From the NCBI RefSeq assembly GCF_004353905.1, contig NZ_SMOD01000023.1, forward strand, positions 62,001 to 126,000: a stretch of 64,000 nt of DNA, in the 5' to 3' direction. Source of the DNA: Paraburkholderia guartelaensis (GTDB lineage Bacteria; Pseudomonadota; Gammaproteobacteria; Burkholderiales; Burkholderiaceae). The notes under the pieces were generated by a model. It ran no database searches. It was not told the origin of the DNA and saw nothing but the letters and a program-made list of their open reading frames with translations. Each line of letters begins with the position of its first letter. Within the stretch, counting starts at the first letter, position 1. The translations under genes were made by a program, and so were the position numbers. Shown here piece by piece: positions 18,486 through 27,889 of the stretch.

Positions 18486-19856
18486 TTGAATTCGCAATCT
18501 CATCTTGCCCGCGAAGATCGCGCCGCGACCGACTGGGTCGCTCGCAGCCTGCGCGCCGTGTGGCACCCCTGCACCCAGATGAAACATCACGAGCGCCTGC
18601 CGCTCGTGGCCGTCGCACGCGGCGAAGGCCCGTGGCTGCACGACCGCGAGGGCCGCCGTTATCTGGACGCGATCAGTTCGTGGTGGGTGAACCTCTTCGG
18701 CCACGCCAATGCATCGATCAATGCCGCGCTCAAGGCGCAGCTCGACACGCTCGAGCACGTCATGCTCGCGGGTTGCACGCACGAGCCCGCCGTGGAGCTT
18801 GCCGAGCGGCTGTCGGCGCGCACGGGCGGCGTGCTCGGCCACGCGTTCTTCGCTTCCGATGGCGCGTCGGCCGTCGAAATCGCGCTGAAGATGAGCTTCC
18901 ATTCGTGGCGCAACCGCGGCGAGAGCGACAAGCGCGAATTCGTCTGCCTTGCCAACAGCTATCACGGCGAGACCATCGGCGCGCTCGGTGTGACCGATGT
19001 GAAGCTCTTCAGGGATGCTTACGATCCGCTGCTGCATCACGCGCATGTGGTCGCTTCGCCCGACGCGCGCGCCGCGCAACCCGGTGAAACGGCGGCGGAT
19101 GTCGCTGCCCGCGCGCTGGCCGATGTCGAGCGTCTTTTCATCGAGCGCGAGGGTCGTATCGCCGCGCTGATCGTCGAGCCGCTCGTGCAGTGCGCCGCCG
19201 GTATGGCGATGCACGACCCCGCGTATCTCAAGGGCCTACGCGCGCTGTGCGACCGCCATCGCGTTCACCTGATCGCCGATGAGATCGCCGTCGGCTGCGG
19301 GCGCACCGGCACGTTCTTCGCGTGCGAGCAGGCCGACATCTGGCCCGATCTCCTGACGCTCTCGAAGGGCATCAGCGGCGGCTATCTGCCGCTTTCGATC
19401 GTGCTGTCGCGCGACGCGATCTACGAGTCGTTCTACGACGACGACACGACGCGCGGCTTCCTTCATTCGCATTCGTACACGGGCAATCCGCTCGCGTGCC
19501 GCGCGGCGCTCGCCACGCTCGACTTGTTCGAGCGCGATGACGTGCTCGTCACGAACGCGCACAAATCGGCGCAACTGCGCGAATTGTTCGATCCTCTCGC
19601 CGCGCATCCGCTCGTGCGCAACCTGCGCCAATGCGGGACGATTCTCGCGTTCGACGTGGCGCTCGCAGACCCGCAGCGCGCGGCGACGTTTTCGCGCCGC
19701 TTCTTCGAAAACGCACTGCAGCGCGAACTGCTGCTGCGCCCGATCGGCACGACGGTCTACGTCATGCCGCCATACATTCTGGATAACGAAATGCAGGCGT
19801 TCCTCGCTGCACGCACGCGCGAGACTTTCGACGCCACCGTCGCGGAGGACCTCTGA
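18486..19856 (+). CDS. bioA: Adenosylmethionine-8-amino-7-oxononanoate aminotransferase
   Basis: PLP enzyme converting KAPA to DAPA with S-adenosylmethionine as amino donor, the third step of the biotin arm. The 456-residue chain shows the N-terminal WHPCTQM, the DAISSWWVNLFGHAN block, the PLP-lysine region TLSKGISGGYLPL and the YTGNPLACRAA segment. The start is a TTG at 18486 with a GGGAG site six bases upstream; the next ATG would delete the conserved HPCTQM. It is first in bioA-F-D-B, with a stop four bases before bioF. Confidence 0.95.
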   Translation: MNSQSHLAREDRAATDWVARSLRAVWHPCTQMKHHERLPLVAVARGEGPWLHDREGRRYLDAISSWWVNLFGHANASINAALKAQLDTLEHVMLAGCTHEPAVELAERLSARTGGVLGHAFFASDGASAVEIALKMSFHSWRNRGESDKREFVCLANSYHGETIGALGVTDVKLFRDAYDPLLHHAHVVASPDARAAQPGETAADVAARALADVERLFIEREGRIAALIVEPLVQCAAGMAMHDPAYLKGLRALCDRHRVHLIADEIAVGCGRTGTFFACEQADIWPDLLTLSKGISGGYLPLSIVLSRDAIYESFYDDDTTRGFLHSHSYTGNPLACRAALATLDLFERDDVLVTNAHKSAQLRELFDPLAAHPLVRNLRQCGTILAFDVALADPQRAATFSRRFFENALQRELLLRPIGTTVYVMPPYILDNEMQAFLAARTRETFDATVAEDL

Positions 19857-19857
19857 C

Positions 19858-21054
19858 ATGGCATTGCTCGACACCCTCGAACAGGGCTTGCGCGATATCG
19901 ACGCGCGCGGCCTGCGCCGCCGCCGCCGCACCGCCGACACGCCTTGCAGCGCCCATATGCAGGTGGACGGCCGCGCGACGATCGGTTTTGCCAGCAACGA
20001 CTATCTCGGTCTCGCCGGGCACCCGCAACTGGTCGCGGCCATCGCTGAAGGCGCGCAGCGTTACGGCGCGGGCAGCGGCGGCTCGCATCTGCTGGGCGGG
20101 CACTCGCGTGCGCACGCCCAGCTCGAAGACGATCTCGCGGCATTCGCGGGCACCTTCGTCGATGCGCCGCGCGCGCTGTACTTCAGCACCGGCTACATGG
20201 CGAACCTGGCCGTGCTCACGGCGCTCGCGGGGCGTGGCACGACGATCTTTTCCGATGCGCTCAACCACGCCTCGCTGATCGACGGTGCGCGGCTCTCACG
20301 CGCCGATATCCAGATCTATCCGCATGCCGACATGGCGGCGCTCGCCGCGATGCTCGAAGCCTCCGACGCGAGCGCAAAACTGATCGTGAGCGACACGGTG
20401 TTCAGCATGGACGGCGACGTCGCGCCGCTCGCGCGTCTCGTCGAACTCGCGGAACAGCATGGCGCGTGGCTCGTGGTCGATGACGCGCACGGTTTCGGCG
20501 TACTGGGCCCGCAAGGCCGCGGCGCGCTAGCGCAAGCCGCGCTGCGCTCGGAGCATCTCGTGATGGTCGGCACGCTCGGGAAAGCCGCGGGCGTTTCGGG
20601 CGCGTTCATTTGCGCGCACGGCACCGTGATCGAATGGCTCGTGCAGCGTGCGCGCCCGTACATCTTCACCACGGCTTCGTCGCCGGCGGTTGCGCATGCG
20701 GTGTCCGCGAGCCTGCGCTTGATCGAAGGCGAGGAGGGCGACGCGCGCCGCGCGCATCTCAAGCATCTGATCGCGCGCACGCGTGCGCTGCTCAGCGATA
20801 CCTGCTGGCAACCCGTCGATTCGCATACCGCCGTGCAGCCGCTCGTCATCGGCGCGAACGAGGCGACGCTCGCACTGCAGGCCACGCTCGAGCGCGACGG
20901 CCTGTGGGTACCTGCCATTCGGCCGCCGACCGTGCCCGAAGGCACCTCGCGCCTGCGCATTTCGCTCTCGGCTGCGCATTCGGATGCCGACCTCGATCAA
21001 CTGAACGCATCGCTGCAACGCGCGAGCCTCGAAGCACAGGAGCTTGTGCAATGA
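19858..21054 (+). CDS. bioF: 8-amino-7-oxononanoate synthase
   Basis: PLP enzyme that joins pimeloyl thioester and L-alanine to form KAPA. Length is 398 residues. Visible features are FASNDYLGLAGHP, GSGGSHLLGGHSRAHAQLE, the DDAHGFGVLGPQGRG substrate/cofactor block and the PLP-lysine GTLGKAAGVSGAF. The ATG follows the bioA stop almost immediately, and its TGA overlaps the bioD ATG (ATGA). This tight coupling supports one operon. Confidence 0.96.
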   Translation: MALLDTLEQGLRDIDARGLRRRRRTADTPCSAHMQVDGRATIGFASNDYLGLAGHPQLVAAIAEGAQRYGAGSGGSHLLGGHSRAHAQLEDDLAAFAGTFVDAPRALYFSTGYMANLAVLTALAGRGTTIFSDALNHASLIDGARLSRADIQIYPHADMAALAAMLEASDASAKLIVSDTVFSMDGDVAPLARLVELAEQHGAWLVVDDAHGFGVLGPQGRGALAQAALRSEHLVMVGTLGKAAGVSGAFICAHGTVIEWLVQRARPYIFTTASSPAVAHAVSASLRLIEGEEGDARRAHLKHLIARTRALLSDTCWQPVDSHTAVQPLVIGANEATLALQATLERDGLWVPAIRPPTVPEGTSRLRISLSAAHSDADLDQLNASLQRASLEAQELVQ

Positions 21055-21761
21055 CGGTTTCGCTTTTCGTCACCGGCACCGATACCGAGATCGGCAAGAC
21101 GTTCGTGAGCGCGGCGCTGTTGCGCGGCTTCGCCCACGCGGGGCTGCGCGCCACGGCGCTCAAGCCGATTGCCGCGGGCGCTTACGAGCGCGATGGCGTG
21201 TGGCACAACGAGGACGCCGATCAGCTCGACGCCGCCGCGAGCGTGCTGCTGCCGCCCGAGATCCGCACGCCGTTTCTGCTCAAGGAGCCCGCTGCACCGC
21301 ACATCGCCGCCGCGCTTGAAGGCGTGACGCTCGATATGGCGCGCATCGTCGATTGCTACGAGGCGGCCTGCGAGCGCGCGGATGCCATCGTCGTGGAAGG
21401 CGTGGGCGGTTTTCGCGTGCCTCTTACGCCGACCGAAGACACCGCCGATCTCGCCGTCGCGCTCGGTCTGCCCGTGGTGCTCGTGGTGGGCATGCGCCTT
21501 GGCTGCATCAGCCACGCGCTGCTCACTGCCGAAGCGATTGCCGCGCGCGGATTGAAGCTCGCGGGCTGGGTCGCGAATCGTATCGACCCGGCCATGACGT
21601 TCCCCGAAGAAAACATCGCCGCGCTGCGCGAACGCCTCGCCGCGCAGTACGGCGCGCCGCTCGTCGGCGTCGTGCCGCATATGCGCGGTGCGAGCGCCGA
21701 CGACGCTGCCGGACATCTGAACATCGATGCGTTGCTCGCGCGCTTGCGCGCCAACGCTTAA
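21051..21761 (+). CDS. bioD: Dethiobiotin synthetase
   Basis: ATP-dependent carboxylase that closes the ureido ring of dethiobiotin. The 236-residue protein opens with the P-loop GTDTEIGKTFV and carries the EGVGGFRVPLT motif and the NRIDP nucleotide-base-binding segment. It starts within the bioF stop (ATGA overlap). bioB follows after 42 bases. Confidence 0.96.
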   Translation: MTVSLFVTGTDTEIGKTFVSAALLRGFAHAGLRATALKPIAAGAYERDGVWHNEDADQLDAAASVLLPPEIRTPFLLKEPAAPHIAAALEGVTLDMARIVDCYEAACERADAIVVEGVGGFRVPLTPTEDTADLAVALGLPVVLVVGMRLGCISHALLTAEAIAARGLKLAGWVANRIDPAMTFPEENIAALRERLAAQYGAPLVGVVPHMRGASADDAAGHLNIDALLARLRANA

Positions 21762-21803
21762 CGCACAGTCAAGCACAGTCACGTAAAGAAGGACCCCGAC
21801 ACC

Positions 21804-22889
21804 ATGACGCAAACCCACATCGACATCACCTCGCTGAAGGCCACCGCGCCGAGCGCCCAGGCCGCAGCCGAAGCCGCCGCACGCTGGAAAGTCGCCGACG
21901 TTGCCGCGCTCTACGAGCTGCCGTTCAACGACCTGATGTTCCGCGCGCAGCAGGTGCATCGCGAGCATTTCGACGCGAACGCCGTGCAGCTCTCTACGCT
22001 TCTCTCGATCAAGACCGGCGGCTGCGAGGAAGACTGCGCGTACTGCCCGCAATCGGCACATCACGACACGGAACTGGAAGCCGGCAAGCTGATGGAAGTC
22101 GACGCCGTGTTGGTCGCGGCGCGCGCAGCCAAGGCAAACGGCGCGACGCGCTTTTGCATGGGTGCGGCGTGGCGCAATCCGAAGGATCGCCACCTCGAGC
22201 CGATCAAGGACATGATCCGCGGCGTGAAGGCGATGGGTCTCGAAACCTGCGTGACGCTCGGCATGCTCGAAGATCACCAGGCGAAGGCGCTGGCCGACGC
22301 GGGCCTCGACTACTACAACCATAACCTCGATACGTCGCCGGAGTTCTACGGCAAGATCATTTCGACGCGCACCTACGAGGACCGCCTCGAGACGCTCGAA
22401 CGCGTACGAGACGCGGGCATCAACGTGTGCTGCGGCGGCATCGTCGGCATGGGCGAGTCACGTCGCGAGCGCGCGGGCCTGATCTCCCAGCTCGCGAACA
22501 TGGAGCCGTATCCGGAGTCGGTGCCCATCAACAATCTCGTGCAGGTCACGGGCACGCCGCTCGAAGGTACGGAACCGATCGATCCGTTCGAATTCGTGCG
22601 CACGATCGCGGTGGCGCGCATCACGATGCCCAAGGCGATGGTGCGTCTCTCGGCGGGCCGCGAGCAGATGGACGACGCGCTCCAGGCACTGTGCTTCATG
22701 GCGGGCGCGAACTCGATTTTCTACGGCGACCAGCTGCTCACCACGAGCAACCCGCAGGCGGAAGCCGACCGCAAGCTGCTGCAGCGTCTGGGCATCACGG
22801 CGCAGGCCGCGCAGCATCTGCCCGCCGACGACCACGATCATCACGACCATCACGGTCATTCACACGGCGGCTGCGGCCACTGCGAGTGA
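21804..22889 (+). CDS. bioB: Biotin synthase with His/Cys-rich C-terminal tail
   Basis: Radical-SAM enzyme inserting sulfur into dethiobiotin. The 361-residue chain has the 4Fe-4S motif CEEDCAYC (near residues 74-81), the YYNHNLDTSPEFY and GIVGMGE segments, and the catalytic Arg region MVRLSAGREQM. After the core it ends in an unusual tail of about 20 residues (HDHHDHHGHSHGGCGHCE) with nine or more histidines and two cysteines, likely metal-binding. RBS AAGGA. It is last in the biotin operon and is followed by a strong terminator. Confidence 0.95.
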   Translation: MTQTHIDITSLKATAPSAQAAAEAAARWKVADVAALYELPFNDLMFRAQQVHREHFDANAVQLSTLLSIKTGGCEEDCAYCPQSAHHDTELEAGKLMEVDAVLVAARAAKANGATRFCMGAAWRNPKDRHLEPIKDMIRGVKAMGLETCVTLGMLEDHQAKALADAGLDYYNHNLDTSPEFYGKIISTRTYEDRLETLERVRDAGINVCCGGIVGMGESRRERAGLISQLANMEPYPESVPINNLVQVTGTPLEGTEPIDPFEFVRTIAVARITMPKAMVRLSAGREQMDDALQALCFMAGANSIFYGDQLLTTSNPQAEADRKLLQRLGITAQAAQHLPADDHDHHDHHGHSHGGCGHCE

Positions 22890-22910
22890 CGTTTTGCACG
22901 TCGCCAAAAG

Positions 22911-22946
22911 CAAAAACGCCAGGCTGGGAAGCCTGGCGTTTTTTAT
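22911..22946. terminator. Bidirectional rho-independent terminator after bioB
   Basis: Perfect AACGCCAGGCT / AGCCTGGCGTT stem with a short loop between an A-run and a T-run. It serves bioB and the convergent permease gene. Confidence 0.92.
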
Positions 22947-22977
22947 TGCCGAACGGAACTACGCGAAGTACGGCGCG

Positions 22978-24294
22978 TTACGCGTAAGCCGCGCGCCGGC
23001 GCCCCGCGAGCACGAGATAGCACAGCGCGCCGATCACGAGCGAAGGCAGCGTCGCGCCGAGGTTCGGCAGCCACTGGTTGAGCGCCTGATACGCGCCGAA
23101 CCCGACCACCCACGCGGCGAACGCGCTCACGTGCCAGCCGCCCGAATAGCCGTAGGCGCCGTTCAGATCGGCGAGTGCCTGCGTGTCGATGCGGCGGCGG
23201 CGCACGATGAAGTGATCGGCGAGCACTACGCCAAAGAGCGGCGCGAACACCGAGCCGATGAAGAGCAGGAAGTTCTCGTACTTCGCCATTGGCACGACGA
23301 GGCCGATCAGCGTGCACAGCGCGCCGAACGCCGCCGAGAGCCAGGGCACGCTGGCGCGCGTCCAGAACGTGCCGGTCGAGACCGCGGCCGAGTGGATATC
23401 GGCGAAGGCGTTGTCGATTTCGTCGATCAGCACGAGCAGCAGCGCGAGGCCGCCGCCGGCCTGCGCGAGCGCCGTGGTGAGGAGCGCGTCGCCGCCGCCC
23501 GCGGCGAGGCCATAGATCGCGCCGAGCGCATAGAACCACAGGTTCGCGATGCCATAGCCGAACAGCGTGCCGCGGAAGGTTTCGCCCGCTTTGCGGCCGA
23601 AACGCGTGTAGTCGGCGATGAGCGGCAGCCACGAGAGCGGCATCGCCACCACGAGGTCGATGGCGCTGCCAAACGGCATTTCGCCCGTGCCGGGGCGGCG
23701 CATCAGCGCGCCCAGGTCCTGCTTCACGAGCAGGCTCCACGTGAGCCAGGCCGCGCCCGCGAGCAGCAGCCAGATGCCCCACGTGCGCAGGAAGCGCCGC
23801 ACGAACGAGAGCGGGCCGCTCACGGCGAGCAGCGTGGCGAGCACGCCGAAGATCACGGTCCAGACGAGCGGCATCGACAGGCCGAAGGCTTGTTTGGCGA
23901 GCGCATCGGCGGAATCGCGCATCACGATGATCTCGAACGAGCCCCAGCCCACGAGCTGCACCATGTTGATGACGGCCGGCACCGACACGCCGCGCACGCC
24001 GAGCGTCGGGCGCAGCGACGACATGGCGGCGAGGCCCGTGTCCGTGCCGATCACGCCCGCGAGCGCGAGCAGCACGACGCCGATCACGCTGCCGATGACG
24101 ATGGCCAGGAGCGCATGGGGCAGCGAGAGGCCCGGTACGAGCAGCGCGCCCGCCTGCGCGACGAGCAGGCCGATGCCGAGCGAAAACCATAGCGCGAAGG
24201 CGTCGCCGGTGCGGAACTGGCGGCGCGCGTCGGGCACCGGCACGTTCGGCGCGTAGGTGGAGCCGGCATCGCCGGCGTGCGAATCTTGAGTCAT
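22978..24294 (-). CDS. NCS1-family cytosine/purine-type permease (CytX-like)
   Basis: 438-residue inner-membrane transporter with about 12 helices. Features of the NCS1 group are the early LWFSLGIGLLVAQAGALL helix, the WLPLIADYTRFGRK segment and the IDEIDNAFADIHSAAVS loop. The last resembles CytX, a proposed hydroxymethylpyrimidine transporter, more than CodB. No THI-box riboswitch is visible upstream, so thiamine linkage is unproven. The ATG at 24294 has an AGAGGAAAG site about seven bases ahead. A longer overlapping frame upstream is not part of the protein. Confidence 0.82.
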   Translation of the reverse strand: MTQDSHAGDAGSTYAPNVPVPDARRQFRTGDAFALWFSLGIGLLVAQAGALLVPGLSLPHALLAIVIGSVIGVVLLALAGVIGTDTGLAAMSSLRPTLGVRGVSVPAVINMVQLVGWGSFEIIVMRDSADALAKQAFGLSMPLVWTVIFGVLATLLAVSGPLSFVRRFLRTWGIWLLLAGAAWLTWSLLVKQDLGALMRRPGTGEMPFGSAIDLVVAMPLSWLPLIADYTRFGRKAGETFRGTLFGYGIANLWFYALGAIYGLAAGGGDALLTTALAQAGGGLALLLVLIDEIDNAFADIHSAAVSTGTFWTRASVPWLSAAFGALCTLIGLVVPMAKYENFLLFIGSVFAPLFGVVLADHFIVRRRRIDTQALADLNGAYGYSGGWHVSAFAAWVVGFGAYQALNQWLPNLGATLPSLVIGALCYLVLAGRRRAAYA

Positions 24295-24519
24295 GTGGAA
24301 CGCTTTCCTCTGTATCGTCTGTTTTGTCTGTTTTATCCGGGCGCTTTCGCTCGAGCGGCTGAGGCCGCGCCTCGCAGCGCGGCGCACGCTGTCATAATGC
24401 ACGACTGCATCCGGTGCGGCGGGCCGTTTTGTGGCTCGGGCGCTGTGTCCCCGAATCTGCCACCGAATTTGCCACACACGAGCGGCCAGCCGGAAAGCCG
24501 TCATTATCGCGAAAACGTC

Positions 24520-25851
24520 ATGTTTGAAGAAACCCGTGCCAACGTCCCGCTCGCCGAACGGCTGCGCCCGCGCTCCATCGACGAGGTCATCGGCCAGAAG
24601 CATCTGCTCGGGCCCAACAAGCCGCTGCGCGTCGCGTTCGAGTCCGGCGAAGCGCATTCGATGATCCTCTGGGGGCCGCCGGGCGTGGGCAAGACCACGC
24701 TCGCGCGCCTCATGGCCGATGCTTTTCACGCGGAATTCATTGCGCTCTCGGCGGTACTTTCGGGCGTGAAGGACATCCGCGAGGCCGTGGAGCAGGCGCA
24801 GCTGCATCGCGCGCGTGGCCACCAGACGCTCGTGTTCGTCGACGAGGTCCATCGCTTCAACAAGAGCCAGCAAGACGCCTTCCTGCCGCATGTGGAGTCG
24901 GGCCTCTTCGTGTTCATCGGCGCGACGACGGAAAACCCGTCGTTCGAGGTGAACAGCGCATTGCTTTCTCGCGCCGCCGTGTACGTGCTCAAGAGCCTCG
25001 ACGAGGAAGAGCAGGGCGAACTGCTCGCCCGTGCGAGCGAGGAACTGGGCGGCCTGACTTTCACGGACGAAGCGAAAAAGGCGTTGATCGGTTCCGCCGA
25101 CGGCGACGGGCGCAAGCTCCTGAACAACCTCGAAATCGTCGCGCGTGCGGCCGCCCAGCAAAAGAAGACCGAGATCGACGGCGAGTTGCTCGGCAGCGCG
25201 CTGGCGGAGAACCTGCGCCGCTTCGACAAGGGCGGCGACGCGTTCTACGACCAGATCAGCGCGCTGCACAAGTCGGTGCGCGGCAGCAACCCGGACGGCG
25301 CGCTCTACTGGTTCTGCCGCATGCTCGACGGCGGCGCGGATCCGCGTTATCTCGCGCGGCGCATTGTGCGCATGGCGTGGGAGGACATCGGCTTGGCCGA
25401 TCCGCGCGCCGGGCGCATCACGCTCGACGCCGCCGAAACCTACGAGCGCCTCGGCTCACCCGAAGGCGAACTCGCGCTCGCGCAGGCCGTGATCTATCTG
25501 GCCGTCGCGCCGAAGTCGAACGCGGGCTACAACGCCTATAACGAGGCGCGGCGCTTCGTGAGCAAGGACCAGTCGCGCGCGGTGCCCATCCATCTGCGCA
25601 ATGCGCCGACGAAGCTCATGAAGGAACTGGGCTACGGCCACGAATACCGCTACGCGCACGACGAACCCGACGCCTACGCGGCCGGCGAGACCTATCTGCC
25701 CGATGGCATGCGCGAGCCGCGCTGGTATCAACCCACGCCGCGCGGGCTGGAGGGCAAGATCGGCGAAAAGCTCGCGCGTCTGGCCGACCTCGACGCGCAA
25801 TGGCGCGAGGAACACCGCGATGAACTCCGCGAGAGGAAGCGCAAGGGCTGA
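24520..25851 (+). CDS. rarA: Replication-associated recombination protein A (AAA+ ATPase)
   Basis: 443-residue clamp-loader-like ATPase (RarA/MgsA/WRNIP1) acting at stalled forks. Motifs are PLAERLRPRSIDEVIGQKHLL, Walker A GPPGVGKTT, Walker B LVFVDEVHRFNKSQQD, sensor 1 GATTENPSFEVN, and the C-terminal tetramerisation block GSNPDGALYWFCRMLDGG. The ATG at 24520 begins the conserved MFEETRAN start. It lies 97 bases before serS, a common neighbour (lolA/rarA/serS clusters). Confidence 0.95.
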   Translation: MFEETRANVPLAERLRPRSIDEVIGQKHLLGPNKPLRVAFESGEAHSMILWGPPGVGKTTLARLMADAFHAEFIALSAVLSGVKDIREAVEQAQLHRARGHQTLVFVDEVHRFNKSQQDAFLPHVESGLFVFIGATTENPSFEVNSALLSRAAVYVLKSLDEEEQGELLARASEELGGLTFTDEAKKALIGSADGDGRKLLNNLEIVARAAAQQKKTEIDGELLGSALAENLRRFDKGGDAFYDQISALHKSVRGSNPDGALYWFCRMLDGGADPRYLARRIVRMAWEDIGLADPRAGRITLDAAETYERLGSPEGELALAQAVIYLAVAPKSNAGYNAYNEARRFVSKDQSRAVPIHLRNAPTKLMKELGYGHEYRYAHDEPDAYAAGETYLPDGMREPRWYQPTPRGLEGKIGEKLARLADLDAQWREEHRDELRERKRKG

Positions 25852-25948
25852 AACGCCCTGAATAACGATGATGCCTGCCGCGCCGGGCTGCCCCGGCCGG
25901 TGCGCTAAAATCGTCCCTTCACACAACGAAACTGCGTCTCACAATCCC

Positions 25949-27241
25949 ATGCTCGACATCCAGCTGCTGCGCAAAGACCTCGACGGCGTCGCGAAGCGCC
26001 TCGCCGACCGCGGCTACACCCTCGACGTCGCGGCCTTCTCCGCGCTCGAAGCGGAACGCCGCGCCATCCAGACCCGCACCGAAGAGCTCCAGGCACGCCG
26101 CAACAGCCTGTCGAAGCAGATCGGCGCGATGAAAGGCCGTGGCGAGGACACCTCGGCGGTCATGGCCGAAGTGGGCGGCATCGGCGACGAGATGAAGACG
26201 TCGGCCGCCAAGCTCGACGAGATCCAGTCGAAGCTCTCGGACCTGCTGCTCGGCGTGCCGAACCTGCCGCACGAGAGCGTGCCCGCGGGCAAGGACGAGG
26301 CCGACAACGTGGAAGTGCGCCGCTGGGGCACGCCGCGCGCGTTCGACTTCGAGGTGAAGGATCACGTGGACGTCGGCACGCCGCTGGGTCTCGACTTCGA
26401 GACGGGCGCGAAGCTTTCGGGCGCACGCTTCACGATGCTGCGCGGCCAGATCGCGCGCCTGCACCGCGCGCTCGCGCAGTTCATGATCGACACGCACACG
26501 CTCCACCACGGCTACACGGAAACGTACACGCCCTACATCGTCAACCCGGAAATCCTGTACGGCACGGGCCAGCTGCCCAAGTTCGCCGACGACATGTTCC
26601 GCGTGGAAAAGGGCGGCGGCGAGAACACGGTCACGCAGTACCTCATTTCGACCTCGGAGATCTCGCTCACGAACACGGTGCGCGAGAGCATCGTGGAAGG
26701 CAGCGCGCTGCCGATCAAGCTCACGGCGCATTCGCCGTGCTTCCGTTCGGAAGCCGGTTCGTATGGACGCGACACGCGCGGCATGATCCGTCAGCACCAG
26801 TTCGACAAGGTCGAGATGGTGCAGATCGTTGCGCCCGAAACGTCGTACGACGCACTCGAGCAGATGGTCGTCCATGCGGAAACCATCCTGCAGAAGCTCG
26901 GCCTGCCGTATCGCGTCATCACGCTGTGCACGGGCGACATGGGCTTCTCGGCCACCAAGACCTATGACCTCGAAGTGTGGCTGCCTGCGCAGAACACGTA
27001 TCGCGAGATTTCGAGCTGCTCGAACACGGAAGCGTTCCAGGCGCGCCGCATGCAGGCGCGCTATCGCAACGCGCAGGGCAAGCCGGAACTCGTGCACACG
27101 CTCAACGGCTCGGGCCTCGCCGTGGGTCGCACGCTCGTCGCCGTGCTGGAGAACTATCAGGAAGCGGACGGCTCGGTCACCGTGCCGGAAGTACTGCGGT
27201 CTTATATGGGCGGCGTGGCGCGTCTCGCAGCGTCGGCCTGA
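25949..27241 (+). CDS. serS: Serine--tRNA ligase
   Basis: Class II aminoacyl-tRNA synthetase, 430 residues. The N-terminal antiparallel coiled-coil arm (residues ~1-110) binds the long variable arm of tRNA-Ser. The catalytic core shows TSEISLTN, motif 2 (CFRSEAGSYGRDTRG) and motif 3 (GSGLAVGRTLVAVLENYQ). The ATG at 25949 is the conserved MLDIQLLR start. A tRNA-Ser gene follows 130 bases downstream. Confidence 0.97.
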   Translation: MLDIQLLRKDLDGVAKRLADRGYTLDVAAFSALEAERRAIQTRTEELQARRNSLSKQIGAMKGRGEDTSAVMAEVGGIGDEMKTSAAKLDEIQSKLSDLLLGVPNLPHESVPAGKDEADNVEVRRWGTPRAFDFEVKDHVDVGTPLGLDFETGAKLSGARFTMLRGQIARLHRALAQFMIDTHTLHHGYTETYTPYIVNPEILYGTGQLPKFADDMFRVEKGGGENTVTQYLISTSEISLTNTVRESIVEGSALPIKLTAHSPCFRSEAGSYGRDTRGMIRQHQFDKVEMVQIVAPETSYDALEQMVVHAETILQKLGLPYRVITLCTGDMGFSATKTYDLEVWLPAQNTYREISSCSNTEAFQARRMQARYRNAQGKPELVHTLNGSGLAVGRTLVAVLENYQEADGSVTVPEVLRSYMGGVARLAASA

Positions 27242-27289
27242 GCTGCGCGGGAGATTTGCTTGCCCTCGAAACTTTTTGCACACGAGGGC

Positions 27290-27317
27290 TTGCAGAACTC
27301 AAAAAATGTTCTATAAT
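27290..27317 (+). promoter_or_regulatory. Promoter of the tRNA-Ser gene
   Basis: TTGCAG and a perfect TATAAT are separated by 16 bases, with the tRNA starting 57 bases downstream. A GC-rich discriminator-like stretch follows, as is usual for stable-RNA promoters. Confidence 0.75.
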
Positions 27318-27373
27318 CCTCGCTTCTCCGGTTGCCGACCAACACCGGGGAAGCAGTAAAAGAGCAGTACACC

Positions 27374-27464
<91 letters not shown>

Positions 27465-27471
27465 AATTCAG

Positions 27472-27506
27472 AAAACCCCTGCATGCTTAACCGCTGCAGG
27501 GGTTTT
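27472..27506 (+). terminator. Rho-independent terminator after tRNA-Ser
   Basis: The stem AACCCCTGCA / TGCAGGGGTT with a short loop is followed by a T-run just downstream of the tRNA. Confidence 0.9.
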
Positions 27507-27889
27507 TGTTTTTCTGCCCGCGCGCAGGCGTACATGCCGGAACGCACTTTCACTCGCGCATGCAGGTGGGTGCACGAGATCGACGATGCGTCTACACCGA
27601 CTTGCCCGCCATGCACGCGCGCCGGCAGAACGACAAGTCTTCGGAGGCGGCGAGATCGCCTGGGGTCGTGATCGGACTGCCTGCTCGCGATGTAAGATAT
27701 TTCTCATTCTTGATGGCGGGTTGCGCTCGAACAATCGGAGACATCTGAAAATTCCGCGCCCGGCGTCATAGGGATGACGCGGATTGCTGCGGGTTGCTGC
27801 GCTAGCGACGCGGCAGCGCCGGTACAATCGCCCCTTTGAATTCGCGGCGCCGTGTTCTCCAGCACCGCCGCGCCCACTTCGGTCCACAG
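27507..27889. other. Intergenic region before map, no gene seen
   Basis: About 380 bases between the tRNA terminator and the methionine aminopeptidase gene. Short frames exist in several phases, but none has a convincing ribosome-binding site or recognisable product. It probably carries the map promoter. It also contains no integrase remnant, so the tRNA does not appear to be an occupied attachment site. Confidence 0.4.

Noticed and set aside
24295..24519. TPP riboswitch upstream of the CytX-like gene
   Set aside because: No THI-box core motifs (CTGAGA and ACCTGATCTGG-type segments) found on the minus strand.
22978..25269. A 763-codon minus-strand frame that extends the permease upstream
   Set aside because: The part beyond 24294 is antisense to rarA and not permease-like; the permease starts at the ATG with an RBS at 24294.
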